DNA of 50,058 nt, from contig JAFZPV010000051.1 in NCBI GenBank assembly GCA_017552535.1, positions 1 to 50,058 on the forward strand. The letters run 5' to 3'. Each line of letters opens with the position of its first letter. Within the stretch, counting starts at the first letter, position 1. The notes below the pieces were generated by a model. It saw nothing but the letters and a program-made list of their open reading frames with translations, was not told the origin of the DNA and made no database searches. Positions 7,629-17,091 of the stretch are shown here, one piece after another. The DNA comes from Clostridia bacterium. GTDB taxonomy: Bacteria; Bacillota; Clostridia; Christensenellales; Aristaeellaceae. The translations under genes were made by a program, and so were the position numbers.

Positions 7629-8666
7629 TTAAGACCGGATTTCCATCCAATATTTATTATATACGTCCATATAATCCATGATGTCGTGGAAGAAGTCGCA
7701 GCGGTCGATGATCTCCTGGCTGGGATTGACGGCGGGATTGGCCGCTTCCTCTTCGTCCAGGTTTTCCACCACCTGGCGGATGGGAGAGCAGTAGTGGATG
7801 TAATTGTAGTTGCGCGCTGCGATGTCCTCGCGGCACATGAAGTCGATGAACGCCAGGGCCGCTTCATAGTTCTGGCTGTCCTTGGGGATGCACATGGCGT
7901 CGATCCACACGTTGGAGCCTTCCTCGGGCACCACGTACACCAGGGAATCGTTGTCCTCGATGGCGTACATGGCGTCGCCGGACCACATCACGGCCATGGC
8001 GGCCTCGCCGCCCACCATCTTGTCCTTCACTTCGTCCACCAGGTAGCCCTGCACGATGTTGTCGTTCTTCTGCTTGATCAGCAGGTCGCGCACCTACGCC
8101 AGCGCTTCCTCGCTGCGCTCGTTCAGGTTGTAGCCCAGATACTTCAGGGTCACGCCCATGGTGTCGCGGATGGAATCCAGCATAAACACGTCCCTCTTGT
8201 ACTTAGGATCGAAAAGGCTCGCCCAGGAGGTGATCTCCTCATCCACATACTCGGTGTTGTACAGGATGCCCACGGTGCCCCACATATACGGCACGGAGTA
8301 GGCGTTGCCCACGTCGTAATCCGCCGTCCACATGCTGTCCAGGAGGTTCGCCCTGGCGTTGGGCATTTTGTCAAAGTCCATGGGCGCCAGCATGTCGTCC
8401 TTGATGAGGCGCTCGATGATGTAGTCGCTGGGCACGATGATGTCGTACTTGCCGCCGCCCGTGGTCATCTTGACGTACATTTCCTCCACGGTGGTGAACA
8501 TGACGTAATCCACCTTGATGCCGGTCTCTTTGGTGAAGTCGTCCAGCACGGATTCGTCAATGTAGTCGTACCAGTTGTACACGGTCAGGGTCCCCTCGGC
8601 GCGGGCCGCGAAGGGCAGCGCGCAGAGCACCAGCGCGAGAACGAGAACGAGAGAGAGCTTTTTCAT
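7629..8666 (-). pseudogene. potD: Spermidine/putrescine-binding protein PotD, interrupted by TAG
   Basis: Periplasmic-type binding lipoprotein or secreted protein delivering polyamines to PotABC. The signal peptide is residues 1-23 (cleavage after ARA). The SBP fold then reads TLTVYNWYDYIDES and VPYMWGTVGILYNT. Codon 191 is TAG (8094-8096). The frame continues without shift as VRDLLIKQKN through KDKMVGGEAAMAVMWSGDA to a normal end, giving 344 amino acids around the nonsense codon, close to the usual ~348. TAG terminates other genes in this window, so reassignment is unlikely. It is a single-base nonsense mutation or a sequencing error. GTG at 8093 could only restart a useless half domain. Confidence 0.88.
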
Positions 8667-8683
8667 GCATGTACCTCCAGTTT

Positions 8684-9463
8684 TCAGCTGATATTTTCCA
8701 GGGTAGAGCGCTTGTTGATAACGATGAGCAGTGCGAGCACTGTCACGAACATGATGGTGGACAGGGCGTACATATCGGGCTTTACGCCGCGCTTGGCCGC
8801 CGAGTAGATCAGGGTGGATAGGTTTTGCGCCTTGTCGGTGGTAAAGTAGCTGATCACGAAGTCATCCAGCGACATGGTGAGCGCCAGCAGTCCGCCCGTG
8901 ACGATGCCGGGGCTGATCTCGGGGATGATCACCTTCGTGATCGCCTTCATGGGCCGGCAGCCAAGGTCCAGCGCCGCCTCGTAGGTGTTGGGGTCCATCT
9001 GCTTGAGCTTCGGCAGCACCGAGAACAGGACGTAGGGCGTATCGAAGGTGATGTGGGCCAGGATCATCGTGAACATGCCCCTGTCCAGCTTGATGAACAC
9101 GAACATCATCATCAGGCTCACGCCGGTCACGATGTCGGGCATGGTCATGGGCAGGTAGCTCAGGTTGATCAGCGCCGTGGCCCAGCCCTTGCGGCAGGCG
9201 TGTATGCCGATGGCGCCCAGGGTGCCCAGGATCACGCTCACCACGGTGGCGATCACGGCCACGGTGAGGGTGACGCGCAGGGCATCCATGATGGCTTCGT
9301 TTTTGAACAGCTCGGCGTACCACTTGAAGGAGAAGCCCTCCCACTTGGCGCGGCTTTTGCCGGCATTGAACGAAAAGGCGATCATGATGGCGATGGGCGA
9401 ATACAGAAACAGCAGGATCAGCGCCAGGTAAGATCCCTTCAGGCCCTTGAAAAACTTCTTCAC
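8684..9463 (-). CDS. potC: Polyamine ABC transporter permease PotC
   Basis: A 259-residue inner-membrane permease with six predicted helices. The cytoplasmic EAA loop reads EAALDLGCRPMKAITKVIIP, which contacts the ATPase. The C-terminal ALTMSLDDFVISYFTT is typical of PotC. Its ATG overlaps the potB stop by 4 bases (ATGA), so the two permeases are translationally coupled. The potD start follows 17 bases after the potC stop. Confidence 0.93.
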   Translation of the reverse strand: MKKFFKGLKGSYLALILLFLYSPIAIMIAFSFNAGKSRAKWEGFSFKWYAELFKNEAIMDALRVTLTVAVIATVVSVILGTLGAIGIHACRKGWATALINLSYLPMTMPDIVTGVSLMMMFVFIKLDRGMFTMILAHITFDTPYVLFSVLPKLKQMDPNTYEAALDLGCRPMKAITKVIIPEISPGIVTGGLLALTMSLDDFVISYFTTDKAQNLSTLIYSAAKRGVKPDMYALSTIMFVTVLALLIVINKRSTLENIS

Positions 9464-10278
9464 CAGTTGTCGCTCCTTTCGCTCTTATTCGCGTCCAGGC
9501 GGTTGAGCAATCCGATGGAAATCAGGATGAGCACCGTCATGAACAGGCTCAGGGAACTGCCGAAGGACCAGTCGTTTGCCACCATGTACTGGTTTTCGAT
9601 CACGTCGCCCATGAGCATGAAGTTGCCGCTGCCCAGGAGCTTGCTGATAGCGAAGGTGGTCACCGAGGGCATGAACACCATGGTGATTCCGCTGATCACG
9701 CCGCTCATGGACAGGGGCAGCGTGACTTTCAGAAACACGCGCGCCGGGTTGGCGCCCAGGTCTTGGGCCGCCTCGATCACCCGCTGGTCCATCTTTTTGA
9801 GGCTGGTGTGGATGGGCAGCACCATGAAGGGCAGGTAGTTGTACACCATGCCGTACAGCACCGCGCCCTCCGTGCCGATCATGTTCCAGCGCTCAAAGCC
9901 CAGGCCCGTGACGATGGCGTTGATGATGCCGTTTCTTTCCAGCAGCGACATGGACGCGTAGGTCCTGAGCAGAAAGTTCATCCACATGGGCAGAAGGATC
10001 AGCACGAACAGGGTCTTGTACTTGGAAAAATCCTTGCTGGCCAGAAAGTACGCGCAGGGATAGCCCAGCAGCACGCACAGAGCCGTGCACTCCAGCGCCA
10101 GCTTCACGCTGCGCCACAATACCTTCATGTACGTGCCCTCGAAGCAGCGCGCGATGTTGTCTATCGTGAAGGCCCCCGTATTGTCCTGAAACGCGTAGAG
10201 CGCCACGAACACGATGGGAAAGATCGTGAACATGATCATCCACAGCGCGTAGGGGCCGGAAAAAAAGCTTCGCTTCAT
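9460..10278 (-). CDS. potB: Polyamine ABC transporter permease PotB
   Basis: A 272-residue permease, partner of PotC in the channel. The EAA loop is [20 protein letters not shown]. The segment [18 protein letters not shown] is the conserved PotB transmembrane region. The start overlaps the potA stop by 4 bases. Together with PotC it forms the heterodimeric transmembrane part; length is normal. Confidence 0.93.
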   Translation of the reverse strand: MKRSFFSGPYALWMIMFTIFPIVFVALYAFQDNTGAFTIDNIARCFEGTYMKVLWRSVKLALECTALCVLLGYPCAYFLASKDFSKYKTLFVLILLPMWMNFLLRTYASMSLLERNGIINAIVTGLGFERWNMIGTEGAVLYGMVYNYLPFMVLPIHTSLKKMDQRVIEAAQDLGANPARVFLKVTLPLSMSGVISGITMVFMPSVTTFAISKLLGSGNFMLMGDVIENQYMVANDWSFGSSLSLFMTVLILISIGLLNRLDANKSERSDNW

Positions 10279-11393
10279 GCCCGCGCCTCCGCTTTGGCAC
10301 CGTCACGGTCCATTTTGTGCATGATGTGTATGTTGCTTGGCACCACGCTCAGGCCCACTCGGCTGCCCACGGGGAACATGGTGGTGGAATGCACCTTCCA
10401 GCGGATGCCAGCCGCTTCCACGAACATTTCGTAGTGCACACCCTTGAACAGCACGCTCTGCACCTCGCCCACCAGCATGCCCACGTCCGTGCCCACCAGC
10501 ATGATGTCCTCGGGGCGCACCACCATGTCCACGGGCTCGTTTTCCTCAAAGCCTTCGTCCACGCACTCGAACACGCGGCCTGCGGCCTGCACCTCGAAGT
10601 CTTTGAGCATCACAGCGTCCAGGATATTGCTGTCGCCGATGAAGTTGGCAACGAAGGCGTTGCGGGGCTCGTCGTAGATGCGCTTGCCGTCGCCGATCTG
10701 CTGGATGCAGCCGTTGTTCATCACCACAATGGTGTCGCTCATGGTGAGGGCTTCCTCCTGGTCGTGGGTAACGTAGATAAAGGTGATGCCCAGCTGCTGC
10801 TGCATGCTCTTCAGCTCCAGCTGCATCTCCCGCCTGAGCTTTAAGTCCAGCGCGCCCAGAGGCTCGTCCAGTAAGAGCACTTCCGGCTCGTTCACCAATG
10901 CCCTGGCGATGGCGATCCTCTGCTGCTGGCCGCCGGAGAGCGCGTCCACGGAGCGCTTGGCGTAGGCCTCCATCTTTACGAGCCTGAGCAGGCGCATCAC
11001 GCGGCGGTCGATCTCTTCCTTGATCTGCCGGCGGCTGGGATTGGCCGTTCCGGGCAGAAGCTCCTCGGGCTTTTTGAGCTTGAGGCCGAAGGCCACGTTG
11101 TCGTATACGTTCATGTGGGTGAACAGCGCATACTTCTGGAACACAGTGTTCACGCGGCGCTTGTAGGGCGGCACGCCGCTCATATCCTTGCCGTCGAAGA
11201 TCAGCTCGCCCTCGTCGGCGGTCTCAAAGCCGCCGATGATGCGCAGCATCGTGGTTTTTCCGCAGCCGGAAGGGCCGAGCAGCGTCACGAATTCGCGCCT
11301 GCGGATATACAGGTCTATGTTTCGGAGCACCTGCGTGTCGCCGAAGGATTTGCATATGCCTTTGAGCTCTATCAGCTTGGTATCTTCAACCAT
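10275..11393 (-). CDS. potA: Polyamine ABC transporter ATP-binding protein PotA
   Basis: A 372-residue ATPase driving polyamine uptake. Walker A is GPSGCGKTT, the signature [15 protein letters not shown], Walker [13 protein letters not shown] and the H-loop VTHDQEEAL. The C-terminal part (about 270-372) is a TOBE-type regulatory domain. An insertion of roughly 20 residues ([17 protein letters not shown]) lies in the helical subdomain between Walker A and the signature, longer than in E. coli PotA. It follows the XRE-cupin regulator gene by 20 bases. Confidence 0.95.
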   Translation of the reverse strand: MVEDTKLIELKGICKSFGDTQVLRNIDLYIRRREFVTLLGPSGCGKTTMLRIIGGFETADEGELIFDGKDMSGVPPYKRRVNTVFQKYALFTHMNVYDNVAFGLKLKKPEELLPGTANPSRRQIKEEIDRRVMRLLRLVKMEAYAKRSVDALSGGQQQRIAIARALVNEPEVLLLDEPLGALDLKLRREMQLELKSMQQQLGITFIYVTHDQEEALTMSDTIVVMNNGCIQQIGDGKRIYDEPRNAFVANFIGDSNILDAVMLKDFEVQAAGRVFECVDEGFEENEPVDMVVRPEDIMLVGTDVGMLVGEVQSVLFKGVHYEMFVEAAGIRWKVHSTTMFPVGSRVGLSVVPSNIHIMHKMDRDGAKAEARA

Positions 11394-11413
11394 GGGTGCG
11401 TCCTCCAGTGAAA

Positions 11414-11962
11414 TCAGAATGTGGGCGGGGTGCTGACCCAGAGAAACGTGCAGGGCGCTTTTCCGGGATTGACGATACGGTGCGGGGCAGCCGGCTTAAA
11501 GCAGAAGCTTTCGTCCTTTTTGGCCTTTACGCGCCTTTCGCCCAGCTCGATCACCAGGGAGCCGCTCAGCACGTAGCCGATCTCCTCGCCCTCGTGGGGG
11601 TCCTGCATGTCGGTTTCGCCGCCGGGACCCAGCTTTACCAGGATCGGCTCCATCTCGTTTTTCTGGGCGGCGGGCACCAGCCAGCGGATGCTGCCGCGTA
11701 TGCCTTCGGCGTCTTCCTTCACGCTGATGTCTTCCTCGCCGAAAACGATCTTGTCATCCGCGGGCGCCGCAAAAAACCGACCAAGGTCGCTTCCCAGCGA
11801 TACCAGCAGATCCTGCAGCGTGGCGATGGAGGGGGACGTCAAATCGCGCTCCACCAGGGAGATGAACCCCTTGGACAGCTCGCACCTGTCCGCCAGTTCC
11901 TCCTGCGTAAGCCCCCGCTGCAATCTGAGCCGTTTGAGCCTTTCGCCGATCTCCACGTTCAT
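11414..11962 (-). CDS. XRE-cupin transcriptional regulator of the polyamine operon
   Basis: 182 residues. The N-terminal helix-turn-helix (about 4-60) includes [20 protein letters not shown]. The C-terminal cupin barrel (about 105-180) includes [14 protein letters not shown] and [15 protein letters not shown]. The architecture is that of PuuR-like regulators whose cupin senses a polyamine or related small ligand. As first gene of the potABCD operon it probably controls its own transcription. GAAGGGGG precedes the ATG. The ligand and sign of control are inferred. Confidence 0.85.
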   Translation of the reverse strand: MNVEIGERLKRLRLQRGLTQEELADRCELSKGFISLVERDLTSPSIATLQDLLVSLGSDLGRFFAAPADDKIVFGEEDISVKEDAEGIRGSIRWLVPAAQKNEMEPILVKLGPGGETDMQDPHEGEEIGYVLSGSLVIELGERRVKAKKDESFCFKPAAPHRIVNPGKAPCTFLWVSTPPTF

Positions 11963-11996
11963 ACCCCCTTCCGGACGCGCCGCGCGCGTTTAAGAA

Positions 11997-12095
11997 CAGT
12001 AAACTTACAGGTCAGCTATATTAAACAACAGCGCGGGCGCCCTGTCAATGGCACAGGGTGTTAAATTTAGTTTTATGTTACCGGAAGTTTAGTAT
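11997..12095. promoter_or_regulatory. Candidate operators of the XRE-cupin regulator
   Basis: TAAACTT-like half sites cluster around the promoter: CAGTAAACTTAC (11997-12008), TATTAAAC overlapping the -10 (12019-12026), AAATTTAG (12063-12070) and AAGTTTAGTAT (12085-12095, the complement of ATACTAAACTT). Recurrence on both sides of the promoter suggests repressor sites; this is pattern inference only. Confidence 0.4.
12020..12048 (-). promoter_or_regulatory. Promoter of the XRE-cupin/potABCD operon
   Basis: Minus-strand TTGACA (12043-12048), 17-bp spacer, TTTAAT (12020-12025), about 58 bases before the regulator start. An apparently strong promoter, consistent with a repressor-controlled operon. 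Confidence 0.8.
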
Positions 12096-12217
12096 GACTG
12101 AGCGGGCAAATATACAAAAGACTTCGGTCTGTTCTGATGCCTGTGCGTTTTCTTCACCCTGCGGCTGCCGCGCAGGCGGAAGCGGGGCGATTTTGTCAAA
12201 AATCGGGGCCAAAGGTA

Positions 12218-12246
12218 TTGTATTACAATTCTGTTTCGATTATAAT
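12218..12246 (+). promoter_or_regulatory. Promoter of the DUF11 surface-protein gene
   Basis: TTGTAT (12218-12223), 17 bp, perfect TATAAT (12241-12246), leaving a leader of about 60 bases before ATG 12313. Confidence 0.65.
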
Positions 12247-12312
12247 ACGATTATGAGTGGGCGCGTCCCGCGCCCCGGAACCGGAAATAACGGACCGCAC
12301 AAGGAGGCAGTT

Positions 12313-15300
12313 ATGAAACGGATCACCGCACTGGCGCTTACGCTGCTGCTCCTGCTCGCATATCTCGGGCAGGGCGCGCTGGCCACAACCGTCGGCCCGC
12401 ACACCCATCACTGGGTGGATTCGGGCGATACCCGTCCCGCCACCTGCACGGAGAGCGGCGTAAAGTATGAAGTGTGCGACATCTGCTGGGAAAGAAGAAC
12501 GCGCACCATCCCGGCCCTCGGCCACAGCTTCACCAAACCCTGGCAGACCCTGAAGGAGCCCACCTGCACCGAGGCCGGCAAAGAGGTCAACTACTGCCAG
12601 AGGATCAACTACGGCTACAAGTGCAACTATGAGTGGCGCCGGGACATCCCCGCCCTGGGGCACGACTGGACCGACTGGTACGTGGTGCAGCCGGCCAAGC
12701 CCGGCGAGCCCAGCATCGAGGAGCGCCGCTGCACCCGCTGCGGCCTCACCGAGCAGCGCCCGCTCTACGTGACCGAGGAAGCGCCCTCCGTCACCCTGAA
12801 CGCATACATTCCCGACCAGGAACCCACATACTACGAGGGTGAGAAGATCCCCTACGTGCTGGAGATCACCAACAATTCCGACATACCGCTGTTCATCAGA
12901 TGGGTATACCACTGGGAGCCGGACGGCTCCAACGGGTATGTGCCCGGTTCTTATCATCTGAATATCGGCGCTCACGATACCATTACCGTCTCCGATTTTT
13001 CCATCACCGTCACGAAGGCGGATCTGGAAGCTTACTTCGCCCCGAATTTCACAGTGCAGTTCACGGTGGACGCGTACAAGTCCGAGAGCGACGCAGAAGA
13101 CTACACGGATGAAGTGGAAAACAACGGCTTGGTATACGTTACCGCCCACATCGGCGCTCTCGGCCTGACCGTGGAGAAGACCGAGACCAGCATGCCCGCC
13201 AACGGCAAATTCTACACCGAGGGCGAAGAAATCACTTACGATATCACCGTCACGAACCAGGCCTCCGAAACGGAGACCGCCGTCACCGTATACGACTATC
13301 CGGATGACAACACCTCCCGCGGCTACAAGGTGGGCGAGATCGCTTCCCTGGCGCCTGATGCCAGCACCACGCTTAGCACCCAGTATCAGGTGACCAAGGC
13401 GGACTGCGAAAAAGGCTCCTTCTTAAATGTAGCCGCCGCGATGGGCACCAATTCCCTGCTCACCCAGTCCCAGCCCGTCACTTCCCCCTGCGGCGCAGGC
13501 GAGCCTTCCTCCGGCCTGAAGCTCACGAAGACGGAGACCTCCGCGCCCGCCAACGGTTCGTTCTATGTGGAAGGCGAAGAAGTCCTCTTCACCGTCACCT
13601 TCGAAAACGCCGGCCCAGACCCCGTATACGACGTGAAGCTCGTGGAGTACCCCTCCGGCTGGACGGGCTGGGAGACGGACTACTACAACCTGTTCACAGC
13701 CGACATCATGACGGCGGGCTACAAGGATTCCTACACCGTTCCGTATACCGTAAAGGAAGCGGACTGCGAAAAGGGCAGCTACACCAACCTCGTGCAGGCC
13801 GTGGGCTACACCGTAAACGGCAAGGAAGACAGCCGCGTGAACCTGCACGATACCGCCACTGTCTCTGCCGGCTTTGAAGAAGAAGGCGAAGACATCGGCG
13901 ACATGGAGCTGTGGATCGAAAAGAAGGAGATCTCCACGCCCGCCAACGGCTCCTTCTATACCGAAAACGAAGAGATTGTCTACCAGATCGACGTATGGAA
14001 CTGCCAGGGCTACCCGCTCTACAATGTGCGCGTCTGGGATCTTAAACCGGACGAAACGCCCTTGCAGCTTGCATTCTACGATGAATTCGGTTCACACCAG
14101 GCTGTGACTTTTACGGACAAGCACACGGTGACCGCACAGAACTGTGCCGACGGCAGCTACGTGAACAGGGCCATTGTATACTGGCAGTCGTCGCCCGGCC
14201 ACGACCCCACTAACGATGACAACTGGATAGATTCCACCTGCACGGTGGATTGCGGCAGCAGAGAACCGTCGGTGTACATTCACAAGGAAGTTATTTCCAA
14301 ACCCGAAAACGGTATATTCTACACCGAGGGCGAAGAGATCCAGTACAAGATCAGGATGGACAACTACACCGGGCAGACCCTGCACGACGTGTGGCTGCAC
14401 GATACGATGATGTCCGACGAACAGATCAATCCGCCTTCCGGCTGCGGCGACATCGGCCCGGACGGCTTCCTTTCGGGAACCTACAGCTATAAGGTCACCG
14501 CTTCCGACGCGGATACGGGCTGCGTGATCAACACCGCTTTCGTCACCTGGTATGACGATGAAGGCGACCCGGACAGTGCCTACTCCGAGACCCTCATAAC
14601 CCCCGCCGGAAAAGGCACGCCGGACGTGATCGAAGAAGTGATCCTCGCCAAGAGGGTGATCTCCGTGCCTGACAACGGCACGTACTACACCCAGGACGAG
14701 ATGGTCATCTACGAGATCACCATCACAAACAACAGCAGCGATCCCATATACGACGTGGAGATCACCGATCCCATCAAGGGCAGCAACGAAGACTCCGTCA
14801 TCGACATCATCCCTGAGCTGGGCGCAGGTGAGACCGCGACCTATCTGATAACGCACCAGGTCACCGCGCAGGATGTGGACGACGGCGTCATCCTCAACCA
14901 GGCGGAGGCCGTCTATACCTACCATACGACGGAAGCCAGCGACTTCATCAACATTTATTCCAACATCGTCACCGTGTATACCGGCGGAAATCCGCCTCCC
15001 CCGGATTCCAAAGTGTTCGTGCACAAATCCGAGGTCAGCACGCCGGCAAACGGCAGCTTCTACGTGGAGGGCGAAGAGGTGAAGTACTCCGTAAGCGTGG
15101 AAAACGCGGAGGACTTTGACATCTACAACGTCTCCGCGTACGATGGCCTGTTCGACGACACCTGGAACCTCTCCCTGGGCTACTGGCCCGTGATCAAGAG
15201 CGGCGAGACCGGCAGCGCCGCGAGCTTCAGCTACACCGTCACTTCCGCTGATGTGGACAACGGCGGCATCGTGAACCAGGCCGTGGCAGAATACAATTCC

Positions 15301-16947
15301 GACGAATATGAAGAAACCGGCCTTGCCTGGTCCAACACCGTGTACGTCACCGCAGGCAAGGAAGAGGAAGCCGAGGAGTACCCCATGTCCCTCACCAAGA
15401 CCGTGGTCAATCCGCCCGCCAACGGCATCGCCTACGTGGAAAGCGAGACCATCAGCTACCTGATCACCTTCGTGAACGCCTCCGACGCGGACCTGGTGAT
15501 CAGCGCGGCATACGACACGGTTTACAACACGTATACCAGCGTAACAGCGTCCCTGGGCACCTACGCGGTGCCCGCCCACGGTACGCAGCCCATCCCCTTC
15601 AGCTATACCGTGACCAGCCAGGACGTGGCGGCGGGCTTTGTGACCAACCTGATCGAAGTGCTCGCGGTGCCCGCCCAGCAGCCCGATGACGAGGAGCTCC
15701 ATTTCTACCTTTCCGACGACGTCACTGTGGAAACGATGATCGGCAGGATCGAACGAGTCCGGGAGTACCCCGCGGCGTTCAAGTACGAGACCAGCCATCC
15801 CAAAGCCGGTACCGCCTATACGGAGGGCGAAGTGGTCGAATACGACGTGATTTTGTACAATCCCACGGGCCGCGCCTTCAGCAACATCGATGCCTACGAC
15901 ATCCTTTTGCCGGATACCCTGTTCTGGCACAGCCACTATGCGGTGCTGGACACCTCTCCCATCACCATCCACGTTCAGTACACCGTGACCGACACGGACG
16001 TGGATTACAAGAGCATCTACAACATCGCCTGGTTCTCGATGTATGACGATGATTACAAGGAATCCATCACCGTATACTCCAACGAAGTCATCGTGAACAC
16101 CGGCAAGGGACCCACGCCTCCCACGCCCGGCGCGCCCAGCCACTGCGAATACAAGCTGGTGGCCGCGGGCGTAGGCGCGGAAATGTATTCCAACGAATAC
16201 TGCTCCGAGCACGGCGGCGTGGAGGCAGCCACAGAAAAGCTGATCGCCGCCGCTAAGACCGACGCCGAACTGGACCGCGCGTGGTCGATGGCCGCCGACA
16301 TGTGGCGCCGTTCCCTGGACGAGCAGTACAAGCGCCTGACCGACGCAGCCCAGGACGGCATGAAGGAAGCGCTTGAGAAGGACGCCGCGCTCTTCACCGG
16401 CTATCTGGACGCCCTGCGCGCCCGCCTCGCCGGACAGGGCGAAAGCGCCAGGACGATCAACGAAAAGCTGGTGGAGGCCCTGCGCGACCGCACCTGCGAG
16501 CTGTGCTACACCCAGGGCACCGCGCCTGAAGTGCGCGGGGACGTGGGCGAATGCGAAAACGAGGTGCAGCGCGTGAACGCCCCCGCCTGCAGCGTGGCCT
16601 TCGACACCGGCGCCCCCGCCTTCTACACCAAGAGCGTCAACGTCTGCGACAGGCATCTGCCCATCGTGGCCGCTTCCCAGCGCATCCTGTCCATGGACGC
16701 CGGAACGCTTGGCTGGTCGAAGGTGAACGCCTACTGGCAGAGCGTGCTGCAGAATCAGTACGAAGCCCTGCTCCGGGAGGCCGACCCGCTCACCAGGCAC
16801 TATATCCTCACTGAGCGTGCCGCCTTCCTGGCCTCGGTCAGCGCCAGGAACGCCCTGTATCTGGCATACTATCCCGGCGAGAACGCTCTGGCGGACGAGC
16901 TTGCCGCACGCATGATCCAGCAGGCGGCACTCGGTCTTTGCAAGTAA
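12313..16947 (+). CDS. Large secreted DUF11-repeat surface protein
   Basis: 1544 residues starting at ATG 12313 (AAGGAGG 6 bases upstream). Signal peptide 1-24, cleavage after ALA. Residues ~28-150 hold Cys-rich repeats of the form PATCTESG...C..C followed by IPALGHSF or IPALGHDW. Then eight DUF11-like Ig-fold repeats of 117-131 residues start near 285, 402, 533, 654, 776, 901, 1025 and 1155. Most open with a KTE(T/V)S-PANGSFYxEGEE-type strand; a divergent ninth copy precedes them near 228. Residues 1277-1544 are a helical, Cys-containing region in two related halves. No LPXTG motif or C-terminal membrane anchor is visible, so the mode of retention is unknown. Likely an elongated surface stalk or adhesin; function inferred. 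Confidence 0.85.
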   Translation: MKRITALALTLLLLLAYLGQGALATTVGPHTHHWVDSGDTRPATCTESGVKYEVCDICWERRTRTIPALGHSFTKPWQTLKEPTCTEAGKEVNYCQRINYGYKCNYEWRRDIPALGHDWTDWYVVQPAKPGEPSIEERRCTRCGLTEQRPLYVTEEAPSVTLNAYIPDQEPTYYEGEKIPYVLEITNNSDIPLFIRWVYHWEPDGSNGYVPGSYHLNIGAHDTITVSDFSITVTKADLEAYFAPNFTVQFTVDAYKSESDAEDYTDEVENNGLVYVTAHIGALGLTVEKTETSMPANGKFYTEGEEITYDITVTNQASETETAVTVYDYPDDNTSRGYKVGEIASLAPDASTTLSTQYQVTKADCEKGSFLNVAAAMGTNSLLTQSQPVTSPCGAGEPSSGLKLTKTETSAPANGSFYVEGEEVLFTVTFENAGPDPVYDVKLVEYPSGWTGWETDYYNLFTADIMTAGYKDSYTVPYTVKEADCEKGSYTNLVQAVGYTVNGKEDSRVNLHDTATVSAGFEEEGEDIGDMELWIEKKEISTPANGSFYTENEEIVYQIDVWNCQGYPLYNVRVWDLKPDETPLQLAFYDEFGSHQAVTFTDKHTVTAQNCADGSYVNRAIVYWQSSPGHDPTNDDNWIDSTCTVDCGSREPSVYIHKEVISKPENGIFYTEGEEIQYKIRMDNYTGQTLHDVWLHDTMMSDEQINPPSGCGDIGPDGFLSGTYSYKVTASDADTGCVINTAFVTWYDDEGDPDSAYSETLITPAGKGTPDVIEEVILAKRVISVPDNGTYYTQDEMVIYEITITNNSSDPIYDVEITDPIKGSNEDSVIDIIPELGAGETATYLITHQVTAQDVDDGVILNQAEAVYTYHTTEASDFINIYSNIVTVYTGGNPPPPDSKVFVHKSEVSTPANGSFYVEGEEVKYSVSVENAEDFDIYNVSAYDGLFDDTWNLSLGYWPVIKSGETGSAASFSYTVTSADVDNGGIVNQAVAEYNSDEYEETGLAWSNTVYVTAGKEEEAEEYPMSLTKTVVNPPANGIAYVESETISYLITFVNASDADLVISAAYDTVYNTYTSVTASLGTYAVPAHGTQPIPFSYTVTSQDVAAGFVTNLIEVLAVPAQQPDDEELHFYLSDDVTVETMIGRIERVREYPAAFKYETSHPKAGTAYTEGEVVEYDVILYNPTGRAFSNIDAYDILLPDTLFWHSHYAVLDTSPITIHVQYTVTDTDVDYKSIYNIAWFSMYDDDYKESITVYSNEVIVNTGKGPTPPTPGAPSHCEYKLVAAGVGAEMYSNEYCSEHGGVEAATEKLIAAAKTDAELDRAWSMAADMWRRSLDEQYKRLTDAAQDGMKEALEKDAALFTGYLDALRARLAGQGESARTINEKLVEALRDRTCELCYTQGTAPEVRGDVGECENEVQRVNAPACSVAFDTGAPAFYTKSVNVCDRHLPIVAASQRILSMDAGTLGWSKVNAYWQSVLQNQYEALLREADPLTRHYILTERAAFLASVSARNALYLAYYPGENALADELAARMIQQAALGLCK

Positions 16948-16960
16948 ACGCTATACCGAC

Positions 16961-16995
16961 ACCGGGCAGGGAGCAGTCCCCGCCCGGTTTTTTTT
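16961..16995 (+). terminator. Terminator after the DUF11 gene
   Basis: ACCGGGCAGGGA and TCCCCGCCCGGT pair (one mismatch) around GCAG, followed by eight Ts. Confidence 0.85.
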
Positions 16996-17019
16996 CACCA
17001 AATCATTTCTCCGGGACGC

Positions 17020-17048
17020 TTGCGTTTCGCCCGGCCGTCCCTTATAAT
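17020..17048 (+). promoter_or_regulatory. Promoter of the threonine aldolase gene
   Basis: TTGCGT (17020-17025), 17 bp, TATAAT (17043-17048), about 43 bases before ATG 17092. Confidence 0.7.
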
Positions 17049-17091
17049 CGTTTTGCCTGCGGGCACAACGCGCATGAAAGGCAAGAAAAGC

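Noticed and set aside
8094-8096. TAG in potD as evidence of a recoded amber codon
   Set aside because: TAG ends the threonine aldolase gene (18121-18123) and the UPF0489 gene (32705-32707), so it is a normal stop here.
12001-12312. Riboswitch upstream of the DUF11 gene
   Set aside because: Only promoter elements and short half sites are visible; the leader is about 60 bases with no conserved aptamer-like pairing that I recognise.
14092-16800. 900-codon frame opposite the DUF11 gene
   Set aside because: Repeat-driven antisense opening; the plus strand is clearly coding.
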